Shown: piece by piece, positions 35,601 through 47,600 of the stretch
Position numbering within the stretch: position 1 is the first letter of the stretch
How the letters are laid out: every line of letters begins with the position of its first letter
Assembly (NCBI RefSeq): GCF_932526225.1
Contig: NC_064044.1
Span: forward strand, 8,050,801 to 8,110,800
From: Nematostella vectensis
Lineage: Eukaryota > Cnidaria > Anthozoa > Actiniaria > Edwardsiidae
Reading direction: 5' to 3'
Length of the DNA: 60,000 bases
Made by a program: the position numbers and the translations under genes
Notes under the pieces: generated by a model
What the model saw: the letters and a program-made list of their open reading frames with translations, nothing else
Database searches by the model: none
What the model was told of the DNA's origin: nothing

Positions 35601-38600
35601 CGGCTTCTATTGACTACAGTCCCCCGTAAGATGGGTTAGTTTGACAGTATCTTCTGTTTTATACATTAACGCTATATCTAACGCATCTCTTCTAACTGAT
35701 AACAGAACCACTCCTCTGAGATAACAAGTAACCATTTTCAAGTACGGTAAAATATAATATCATTTAGCATCAATATATGTTGGTTACGTGCGATGTTTCA
35801 TACCCGAAAAATTACTCGTATTTACTTTTCATTTTCGTTCCACGCCTCAACCATCAAAAGTACCATTTTATTATTCTCCTTTCTCAATACCAAGTCTTCA
35901 TTTCCATCAGCTAATTTATTCGAGCAAGAGAGATTCCGGTACTCAATCAAATGCCGTTAATAGAGTATCAAATTTAAATGAGAATGGTTATTAACTTTTT
36001 CTTACAAATAGACCTTGTATTTTCCTAACACTAACGAAAAAGAAATTGATCGACATTCTTAAAAATTCGGGAATGGCCTCTCGGGTGAAGCCTCAAGAAA
36101 AAAAATGGATTGGCTCAAGAATTTAATAGCAGCAAGTGAAAATGCCTCCTGAAATATTTTCGCTATAAAGTAGTGATTCGGTCTTTGGTTTTATTATATT
36201 TGTTTTCCACTAAGAACGTAAAGTGCGAACGCACCTTTTCCCTGTGTCCTTGAGGTCCCTAACAAGCGCGTACCCAGGATCTGTTGAGAAATGACTCAAT
36301 TTTTTGCGCACCCTGCGCACCCACCCCCCTGTGAACGCAACTGCCTAATATGGTAGTGACCTAAAGAAAATCCATGTAACGCATGCGCTAAAACCAGCAA
36401 ACTTATCGGGAATAAGAACAGCACTTAGGTTCAATAGCGGTCGGAGATACGCGATAACCGCAAGAGTACATCTCAAGCTCAAGTGCTCAACCGCGTCATC
36501 TACAGACAAATTGGGAAGTGTGAATAGACATACAACGGCTGCTTCCCTTATGATAGCACACGATTGCACTGTGAGTTTCATTATGATCGCACTCGATCGC
36601 AGACAAATTTGGAAGCGTGAATAGACATACAAAGGCTGGTTTCCATATAATCGCACACGATCACACTGTGAGTTTCATTTTGATCGCACTCGAACACAGG
36701 TGATAATTAACGATTATATGCAAACTAACCCTGCGATAGAGTGCGAAAACCATAAAAAAAGTCCGCTTAATGTAAAGGAAAAAAATACAAAAAGCCCCCC
36801 CCCCCCTAAGGTACGGATTTTCACAAGTTCCACAAATTTTAAGTACATACGTAAATTTTAAGTACGTAAGGATAGAAGAGCGCACGAATTTCTGCGATAG
36901 AAAATACCCGATGATTTGTTATTTCTTTCGGGTGTTGTTTTTTTATGTGGTTGCTGTTGGCGCTAATTGGAGAGGTGGCGATTACTTGAGAGGGGCGTTT
37001 ATTGAATTCTTCGGGTCTTTTTTTTTTGGGGGGGGGGAGGGGCGGAAAATACCAGCTTCTGAATCTATTAAGAACGTTTGCGATAAACTAAAGCGACAGT
37101 AAAATGTTGTCAGAATTTATGGAGGGGATTTCATCGTTTATCGTTGTACTGTGAAAATGTCAATGCTTGCTAAATAACAGATTTTCACCATTCAGCAAAT
37201 GGTGCTTTTGTTGGGATATTTTTTAGGGTAAGGGGAAAGGCGCTTATTGGTGAGGGGCGCTAATTCCTATATCCCAGGTAGAAGGGGCCATGGGGGCGCT
37301 TATTGGTGAGGGGCGCTAGTTTCTATATTCCAGATAAAAGGGGCCATGGGGGCGCTTATTGGTGAGGGGCGCTAATCCCTATATTCCAGGTAGTAGGGGC
37401 CATGGGGGCGCTTATTGGTGAGGGGCGCTAGTTTCTATATTCCAGGTAGAAGGGGCCATGGGGGCGCTTATTGGTGAGGGGCGCTAATTCCTATATTCCA
37501 GGTAGTAGGGGCCATGGGGGCGCTTATTGGTGAGGGGCGCTAGTTTCTATATTCCAGCTAGAAGGGGCCATGGGGGCGCTTATTGGTGAGGGGCGCTAAT
37601 TCCTATATTCCAGGTAGAAGGGGCCATGGGGGCGGTTACTGGTGAGGGGCGCTAATTCCTATATTCCAGGTTTAAGGGGCCATGGGGGCGCTTATTGGTG
37701 AGGGGCGCTAATTCCTATTCTCCATGCAGAAGGGGCCAGAGGCGCGCTTATTGGTGAGGGTCGCTAGTTCCTATATTCCAGGTAGAAGGGTGCGCTTGTC
37801 TAAAGGAGTGCGCATGATCATTACGTTTCTCCACAAGATCGGTCGGTCGAATGCCAAGAACATAATTTAATATCCCTTTTTTTTACAAAGACATGCTTTG
37901 TTTTTCGTTAGGAATTTGTATTGGAACTTTGACATCTTTTCAGAATCCCCTCTGAATTCATGACGACCTGAAGCCTTTTTTTCGTTTTGTCGTGTTTAAC
38001 AGGCATTTCCTGATGTCAAAGCGAAATATGAAAATTTGAATAACTTGTCTTTCTGTCAAAACGTCTACTCTATATAAAGGCCATGTTCCTCAGGTCGTTT
38101 ATTTTATATGTGCTCATAACATCGTTTAACTTTGTCGTGTGTTGCCTGTATTAAATGCACCAAGGATGGGGAACTTGTGCGTCAAGGGGAAAGGCAAGAT
38201 GAGTGTGGAAGATTTTAGCGTTAGCTAGCATGTATTAAGACTACGTCATGTTTATATTCAAGCCCACACCTTCACTTCATGACTTTTAAATTTAAGGATC
38301 TGCCATTTTTAAATCCTAGAAAAGTACAGTCTGAGCTTCAATTTTCACAGGCGAGTTCAGGGGGTGGATCCAGGATTTTAAAATGGGGGGTGAATAAATG
38401 GCCGGATAGAAGGCTTATCACCGATCCAGTGGTTCTTGGTAGGTCACATATATCTAAACATACTTAACGCTGAATTGGATTTGTTTCAACAGCAAAGTCA
38501 AGCAGGCAAAGGCATTAATTTTCTTCAAACAAGTTGACCTTTAAAAAAGCTGTGTGACATATTTTTCTTCTTGTTCTTGTTCTTGTTTTTATTCTTGTTC

Positions 38601-41600
38601 ACCCTTTCTCTAATCAATCCGTTTATTCAGAAAAGTCTACCAACTTTACGATTTTTTTTTCTTATACGTTGTTGTTTTTGATCTTCAGTACGAAAATTAA
38701 CGAAATCATCAGGAGACGACCCTCCCCTCCCCCGATGCAATAGTCTCAATAGTGTCACGTGCTTGCCGCCCAAGGTTACCCCTGTCGCTACTGCCTTAGC
38801 CCTCCCCTCTGCGGGACAAGCTGTACTTACTGAACAATCTACAACATCCGGGACCCTCAATACAAATATTTCACCAAAAAGGTCAACTTCCGGTGGCGGA
38901 AGCTGCTCAGACGGAGGTGACAATATGACACAGGACAGGATCATGGGTAAGATAAATAGGCCATTCCAGCTATGAGCATGCGCACGCACTCACCATGGAA
39001 ACCTACCTCAACTACCAGCATGCAGCGCACACTTTGTTTGGAAAGCGCGCGTTGCATTATGGTAGTTGAGGTAGCTTTCTATCGTATTGCGCGCGAAAAC
39101 TGAAATGCGGGTGAAAGCTGGAATGTCCTATTGAAGTATCCATTTGTAATTTTATAATGCATTGATGTGTGGAACATTGACTATTTCGCAAAAGACTGTC
39201 CTTCGAGAATCGATGTGTTTTAGCCCACTTAGTCATAGGTGACGTATAAATAGCGAAAAATCGACCCCCGAAACTAATAATTTTTTAGAGGAACATAGCA
39301 GAAAATGCTTAAATACCAAACTTTATTGCTTATTAATAACCATCTAGAGCACGGTAAGCTAGTACACATGGACCACCCAACCGTTAATTGCGTATATTGC
39401 TATCTCGTAATACTTTATACACTCGAATGACTATGGCTTACAGTCCTGTCGATCCAATGCATTTCAAATCCCGATTCCTCGTTCTCTCAACGCTTATCAG
39501 GTTTGCATGATATGACAAAAGGGGACCAGTCGATGCATGCCACACTGACGCCGGAAGTAATGATCTGATAATGGCCTTGTATTTTTGTACGGATGAGTGG
39601 ATATCGCATTCGTGTGTACGCAGTCAGCCATTAATGGTCAGACGAGGACGCGTTATTAGGATGCGCCATTAGGACGCACCATCAGGACGAACTATTCAGG
39701 AATGGTTAGGACAACTACGTTAGCTCCCGATTGCTACTCAGTCTTGGATTTACAGGATACAGTGTAAATGTAGCAAGGGATGCAACAAGCGCTTATCCAA
39801 CATTTGCTGAGAAGGGGAAGGGGAACAGTCATAGGTATCACATTGAAAATAATAGTATTTCACGATCCTGCAAAAGAAACTATTTTGGGGCCAGGTAGGC
39901 GTGCGCGCGCAACCTACCCCCCCCCTTCCCCCCCCGCGTCTGTGCATTGACATAGTCGCGGCAACCCTCCCCAAACTCTCCCCCAGTATGCTACAATGCA
40001 AGTCATTAACCACAAAAACATTTCATATTTCATCTGAACACCCTTCAAATAAGTTTCCTTAGCACAAACTCCATTCCCGGAGAGCAGTTATATTGTACCA
40101 TTTTAAATTTCGTTGGCGCTATACCACACTAGAAAAACCAGGCATGTAGCCAGGATTTGTAACGGAAGGGGTTCGCAGGCAAAGATATAAGTCTAAGGCT
40201 ACCATTTTACTTTTTATATATAAGAAAGACCTCTTTTGGTGCTTTTTCCATCCCTATCTACACGCTGATCCCGTAGCTGTTTAGTGCCCCGTGTAAGACA
40301 TATGTACATTTTCCTTCCCTATTTGTCAAACATCTTTTTTATGCGATATCAAATAAGATTTATGTAAGCGGTAGCAAACTGTCAGGAAATGTCAACCTGT
40401 CTTTGGCACACATGTAAGGACCTTCTCGATAGACAGCTTTCTTTTACCTATGTCTTTTACCTACGTGTCTTTTACCTTTTTCTCCTAGTTCATTTAACCT
40501 CCTCTGTTTCTCTGTCGTCTTAGATACAACGCTGACATTGCCTTTATGATCGTAAAACCTTGGAAAGCTTTCGGATCTCACAGTAATTTTCACCATGACT
40601 GCCCCAGTGATTCCTTTACAATTCTCTTCTTAAAGTTTTATTGTTCGATTGTTTAGTCCCTTTTTCACTTGACTTAGTAGCTTTGTGCACCCAATACAAG
40701 AAGACATAGCCTTAATAACCACCTAGAAACCGCTCGCTAATGTATAAACCCTTTCAACTTTGTTGCCCCACGTTGTTTGCCTTGACCGTTCTCAGAGAAA
40801 GCACAACCCGTCTTCCTATTTGTTTCCTGGCTTTCTTGGAAGGACTTTGAACGCTTTCTGTATGCCCACAGGCTTAGCGCCTTATGGTAAAGCCATATTG
40901 AATTAGACATGCTTAAAAATAGTATACATGGGTGGGAAAAGTGTTTATATTTCTTCATTGTTTTTGCCGACAAAATGTTTTAGCGTTGACGTCACATAGG
41001 AACAAGCAAGATGTATTGCCTACTCGCGCGCGCGCGTTCTAAACCAATTGTGGTACAAAACTATTTTTTTTATCTCGAAGCTTGCTTATTGTTCCAGATT
41101 TTTCAGTTGATTTTTTTTGTGGTTTCGAGTTGTCAAGTACGTAATCCCTTCAAGTGCCCGCCATTTTCAGAGGTGAAAATAATGATTGGATAGTATCAAA
41201 TTAGGGTCATAAAGAATAGCTAAGGTGTAACAAGGTTAAAATTTACGGCATGAAAAACATTTGTCGTGATATAAAATTTGATGACATACCTAGATATACT
41301 TATGAATTAAACGTAAACAATACTCACGCTTTTGTATGGGGGATATAACTATTTGCCTTTGCTCGTTATAAGTTAAAAAGTTATCAGTCACGAGTCCAAT
41401 CAACTGGAAAGTATATTCGCTTATTAGCATATTTGTTCAGCTTAGAAAGCAATAGTTTTTGGCTGTGAGACAGCGTGTGACAGGCCGTTGCAACTGCCAG
41501 CTTCCTTCGCAACTAAGATGCTCCATTAGTTGTCGGAAATGCGAAGAGACACGAAAGAGATCGTATCAGCCATCGATTTTCAATCGGGATCCGTTTTTGT

Positions 41601-44600
41601 ACGAAGTTGATAGCTAAACGGTTTCTCCGATAAAACCACAAACGAAATGCTCTGGTTCGTGTTTCTACTTCTTAGAAGAGAGTTCAGTACGAAAGAGATA
41701 TCAGAAAGCTGTGTTTGATATAAGAGGGAAAGGATCTGAACTTCTATGGTAAGTTAGGCATTACATCGCCTTTGAATTCAAGGTTTATAAATCTCTCATC
41801 AAAAATTTCTATAAAGCCGGTAAATTATGCTTATTCATACGTCAAATGAATCGATTGCTCATTTATTACATTGCTCTGTTTTAAACCATAAACCAACGTT
41901 TTAACCAAAAGCAAATTATTGTAAAATAAAAACAGCCATTAAAACGAAACTCGATCAACACTTTTACATAATATGCTCTGTTTGTCATAACCATTTTATA
42001 AACTGTGACCTTTTTCGCGGTTATAGTTTTATACAATCTGTCACACCAAACTTGCCTTTTAATTGTTTACATCTTAAATAGCTTTGTCTTTTCTACCAAA
42101 TATTAACCCTTATATATCTAAAGTTGCTAGTATATTCTTGGTAAATATTGTCAAACGAATGATTTTGTGCATACAGGAGTGATATTTCGCTTTCCAAGGC
42201 TAACCAAGAACAGTCTCGCCTACTCGAGTTATATCTAGCACAGGCATATTCGCTAGATTGTAAACATATTTAGTCTACAATGTGCTAGGCAGATTTTGTA
42301 TGAATGCGAATGCCAATTTCGATGCGTCATTTTTTCTCAGACACTATTTTTTAATTTTATTTTTAAATGACTCTCCACTTTTTACGTTGTCTGACATTAA
42401 ATCATATTTTAAGTTTGAATATACTAGGGTCAATTACGGGAAAGATGTCGATTTTTTGTTTGTTTCTTTGTCTTTCGAAATACCATTACTCTATTTTCTC
42501 ATGGGCAGTGCCTTTTTTATCGTTATATCATATATTCGGGCGGAAACAATTATATTTTGCCGCTCTTGATATTTAGAGGGTTTTTGTGAAGCAAAAAGAG
42601 ATTTCTCGAATTTTCCTTGTGACCTTTATGACTAAAATAAAATAAAAAAATATATAAAAATATAAAAAAAAAACTAAAGATTTTCTTTTTTCTTTGCACG
42701 CTGACTGTAGTGACTAAAGGCTTAATTGGCGTCAAAATTTATTGGCTCAAAATTTGCATTTGATGTTCCAAAACATTTTTAATATCATATTACATATATT
42801 AGACATGCTGTCCATTATGTCTATAATAACACCAAGTTTTCAGAGAGTTCGCCAACGAGCATGCGAGAATCGGTTTTGATTGACATGAACATCACACTAG
42901 GGGGATTCTGTCATGTTCGGATGTGCACTCAAACATTTCTTTGCCATTCTGGTTGGCATGTGATGCTCTTGTCAATCAGACACATGTTTCGCACACCAGA
43001 AACTGTCGTCGTCGCCACGAGCGAGCGCGCGAAACATTGCAAAATTCCTTAAAACCAACCTTAATCGACAAGCCAAAATCGTGACCTGCATTTAATCACG
43101 CCTGGATTTCTCAAAATGTTCATTCATTTACTGTAATTTCACACTTTGGATCTGCTTGGCCTTTTTCTATGTTTCCTGTATTTTCTCGGATTTCTCAAGA
43201 ATTCTCCTATTCCTTGCTTGGCAGGTTGGTATAAGCCAATCCGGCGTGTTTATGTGCGTTTTACCAGCATTCAAACCTATCGCTTACTACAGCACTGGGT
43301 GTTTCGCGCTTTTTGCAAACCCATCTTTGAACAATTGTGAGACATTTTCGCGCGCTTTTTAACATGTTACCCTGGTGCTAAGAAATTTTCGCGCGTTTTT
43401 CAGCATTTAAGGCTTTTTAGTTGTTGTGTACGTTTATTTCTAGCGCAGCTGTTTCCACGTCTTTCTGACAATTTAAAGCATCTGACGAAGTACTTATCTG
43501 CTCGTGGCGTTTGTTTATAGAATTTCTGCAGTTTTTATATTTGAATTTTACAGCTACACAACTCATAAAACTCTAAATGAAGAACGAGCCGTTTGGAAGA
43601 TAATGACCCACTCAAAATTGATCAATCTATCTCAGCGTTATAATAAACGAGATTAGAGAAGTTTCGGGCAGTAAAAGCTTGAATGCTTAATTCAATTTTT
43701 TTTTCCTTTGCCAGAGGAACGATAGATGCTTGTTGCGCCTTAATGACAGCTTTCTCTTTACAGACGCTGGCAAGAAGTCAGCAGAGATAACCAGTGCCAA
43801 AATGCCCAAGAAAACTAGCACAACTGAACGAAAAGGTGGCTCAACGCGGCTGTTTCGTTCAGTGTCTGCGCTAAGCCAAGGAAAGAAAAACAAACACGAG
43901 AACACTCACAATGTCCCGAAAGATGACAAACACTCGTCCGGATTATCGGGGATCTCGGACTCGGAAAAAGTGGAAGTTTTAGTTGAACATAATACGCAAA
44001 TCATGGAAGATAAATATGGAGCTATTGAGGAGAATAGGAAAATAAGGCAAGACTTACAGGATGCTACTAGCAAACTACAGGTCGCCGAGCGGGAGATTGA
44101 GAACTTGAAAACTATGCTCGGAGAATGTTCGCAGGAATCGGTAAAATTGCTCGAAGAAGTTGAAGAAGTTAGGAGTAGAAAGAGTAGCAAGGGTGTTATT
44201 TTCCCTTCAAAAGTTGAACACATCGAGACGACAATCGAAGCGAGCGGGTACCCTGTGCGTCAAAACCGCACCAACCCTTGTAAGGAGTGCGAGAAACTGA
44301 AACAGTCGAAAATAAAAGCGTTAGTTGAAGCTATCGCTTTGAAGAAGTATGCCAGGGAGCTTTCGGAAGCTTTAGCAGGGGATGATCACAGTAAGCAAAA
44401 CATTTTGAATGAGCTTGAAAAAAAGCTGATCTCGGCTCAGACAGAGAAGGAGATAGCGCTCGAGGAGTTGGCCCATGTTATTGAACAGAGGGATCAAGTG
44501 GTGGCCGAGAGGGACCGGGCACTGGAGGAATGGGGACGAGCGGCTACCAAGTGGGACAGTACTCTGGATCAGGTGGACTCGGTCATGACGGAGCTGAGTA

Positions 44601-47600
44601 AGGTACGTCACAGAAGCGTATGGATCATAGTGACGTAAGCGTATTTAGTTAGAGAGTTGTAAGTGTCGTTTGGGTTGACTCACTCATGACGGAGCTGAGT
44701 AAGGTACGTCACAGACAAGCGTATGGATCATAGTGACGTAAGCGTATTTAGTTAGAGAGTTGTAAGTGTCGTTTGGGTTGACTCACTCATGACGGAGCTG
44801 AGAAAGGTACGTCACAGACAAGCGTATGAGTCATAGAGACGTAAGCGTATTTAGTTAGAGAGTTGTAAGTGTCGTTTGGGTTGACTCGGTCATGGCGGAG
44901 CTAAGTAAGGTACGTCACAGACAAGCGTATGGATCATAGTGACGTAAGCGTATTTAGTTAGAGAGTTGTAAGGGTCGTTCGGGTTGACTCACTCATGACG
45001 GAGCTGAGTAAGGTACGTCACAGACAAGCGTATGGATCATAGAGACGTCAGTATTGGGGTCATAACGACGTAAGCGTATTAGAGAGTTGTTAGGGTCGTT
45101 TGGGTTGGTTCAAGATTAGTTAGGTACGTCACAGATAAGCGTATGAGTCACAGAGACGTCAGTATTTTGGTCATTAAGACGTAAGCTTATTTAGGCAGAG
45201 AGTTGTAAGGGTCGTTTGGGTGGGTTCTCTCGTTAAATAACTGCGATGGTCACCCCAGAAAACGGCGAAAAAATATAATCCTTAAATGAAAAAAATAAAC
45301 CCTTTTGGATAAAAAAACTTTCTGGGTTTACTCGTAAGCGCTGAATAAGTTGCTTTCTGTTGATGTTATTTTTCTGCTAAAAGCCTGAGCGCGCTCTCAA
45401 AAGTCACGTGTTCTCTTAGCGTCCCCTCTTGCGGTTCTTAGTTGATGATCATGATGTACTATTAGACAGCAAGAATCAGGACATTCGACAAAGCACATCT
45501 AGTATGTAATGTATAATCTATTCACAGGTCAAGGCACAAAGGGATGAGCTTTTACTACAGATCGAAAAGAGCGAAGATTCCATTAAAATGGAAATAGACT
45601 CTAGAGAGAAACTTCTCGAGCAACAATTACAAAAAACTCAAACAGAACTCGCAAAGGCGCAACAACGCTGCCTGGAGTTAGACGCTAAACTTACGTCCAT
45701 TACGGAAAAATCGGACACTTATCACAAGGAACGCGATCACGCAAAGGAACAGTGGAGACATTCCGTGAAAGAGCGGAAGAAACTTCACCGAGAGATGGCG
45801 GCTACAGTACAGGCCCGGGACGAGGCGATTCAGAAGTGTTTCTCTACTGCGGAACAGTTGGATAAGCTCAAGGAGGATTATAATCGCTTATTAAACAGAC
45901 TTGCACGAACTGGAATAGCGTCTGGAAGTGAATCGTCCACGTGCTCATTAAAGGACTGTCAGTTTTGTTCTGATTCATTTGGCAAAGAGGTACTCTACAG
46001 TAATAATATTTAATAATTTTATAGCGCTTTAACAGGCCTGTTCTTAGTATACGGCACTTATATGTATGCATGAGAGTGTATGCGTTTTTTTGCATTGAGT
46101 TGTACGGGCACGGTTAGTTGCAAACATGTGTTTGATGGTGTGATGTGTTTGGAGATGGGGTATTATATAGTGTGATGTGTGTTTGGTATAGTATGATTTC
46201 AAAGAGTGTTGTAAAGCTGTGTGCGATTGTGGCGTGTTGCGGTTCCGCAGGGTGCGCGCACCCCCCCCCCCCCCCCCCACCCTCCCCCCCTTGGCGGCAA
46301 AAAAGTGGGTCATTTCTTATTAACGAAACTTCAAATAAAAGGCTTTTTCCATATGATACCAATGACTGAACACCCCCCACCCCCCTCAGGTAATCCTGGG
46401 TGCGCGCCTGGTTCGGTGCACTGTGATGCTGCACTGTATGGTTTGGTCTATTATTGGTGCTGTTTGGGGTCGTTTGGTGAGGCATGTTTGTTGTTTGGTT
46501 TGAAGGTACATGCGATGCGTTGCAGTAGGTATATGTTTAATTTGGTGTCGAAGCAAGTTAGTGTATGTATAATATTGCATCAAGCCGGTCGCTTGCTATA
46601 CATCCTCGGGGACCCAGGGCGTACTCAAAGTAAACAAGCGTAACGCCAGACGAGCGCCGCGGCGCGCTCGTCCGCTTCCGGCTCGCGCTCGTTACGCTCA
46701 GCGCTCGTTTCCGCTCAGTACGCCCTGGGTCCCCAAGGATGCTAGCTATAAAGTGCTGTGCGATGTGGTTCACTTCCTAGAATTATAATGTGGCTGTGTT
46801 TTATGTAGTGTCTTGTTTACTCCGAACAAGCTTAAGTGCCGGACAGAGCCTTTTTTTTTACATGAATACCGTGAAATAGATTTCTGAAAACTCTTTCCTC
46901 GTTATAGGATGATCATCTGCGTTTTGAAGGAGAAGAAATTAAAGTTTCCCTGGACAAGGTAAGAGAGTGTACTGTGTTTGTTGAAAGAAAATATTTAAGA
47001 AGAAAAGGTAATATTACACTTCTGACGTAATGTCCTTTTTTTAAAGGATGACCCTCTCGCGAGCATTAAAACGGGTAAAATCCTGTGTCGCGGGCGAGAG
47101 TTCACAGCTATTATGGACGTCGAGAAAGCCCTCGGCGCAGCCAAGAACTTAAGGTAAGGTCGTCCTAAACTAAGATTCAAGGACATTTTGAAAAAAGACC
47201 TCAAAATTGGATGCGTCCTTGAAGTGTGGAACTATCATGTACAAAATAGAAAGGAATGGAGGGCGATCACAAATAACATCTGCACGTCATACGACAAAAG
47301 AAGATATGAAACATATTTAAAACAAAGGGAAGCTCGCCGTAAAAGGGCGGAGAACAGTTAAATACAAACTGTGTTATACCCGTTCGCGGGTGCAGGCGCT
47401 TATATAATCCCAAGTAAAGTAGAACCCAGTTATGGGCAAAAGCTTTACTTCACTGCCTTATACGACCAGCTTCAAGGGCGCCCACTTAACGACGCTGCAT
47501 TACACTCTAATCTTTAAATTAAAACAGGCGCGCCCTCTCGATTGAGTGCTCCCTGTAGGACATAAATTAAGCATCCCCTAACAATTAAAGCCGCATTGTC

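Larger units (their letters stand above)
32633..38688 (+). other. MAGUK intron 1 (6.1 kb)
   Basis: Contains a TATAAGGGCCCCC MITE (33499), long poly-T tracts (33549, 34648), a CAGGCCCG MITE (35159), a 95-bp direct duplication (36503) and a 56-bp minisatellite (37233). A minus-strand frame of 89 codons at 33145-33414 is unexplained. I see nothing in 37800-38680. Confidence 0.6.
45990..46907 (+). other. MAGUK intron 4 with two mobile-element pieces
   Basis: Holds dispersed repeat family B copy 2 with poly-C (46252-46411) and a GGGGACCCAGGGCG MITE (46601-46741). The region around 46100-46250 is low-complexity GTGT-rich sequence. Confidence 0.6.

Noticed and set aside
35580-35625. tRNA-like GGCTCAGTGGATAGGCGGC
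   Set aside because: Resembles an A box, but no B box or cloverleaf follows.
38627-38989. 120-codon minus-strand frame
   Set aside because: Lies opposite MAGUK exon 2, whose splice sites and phases fit the plus strand.
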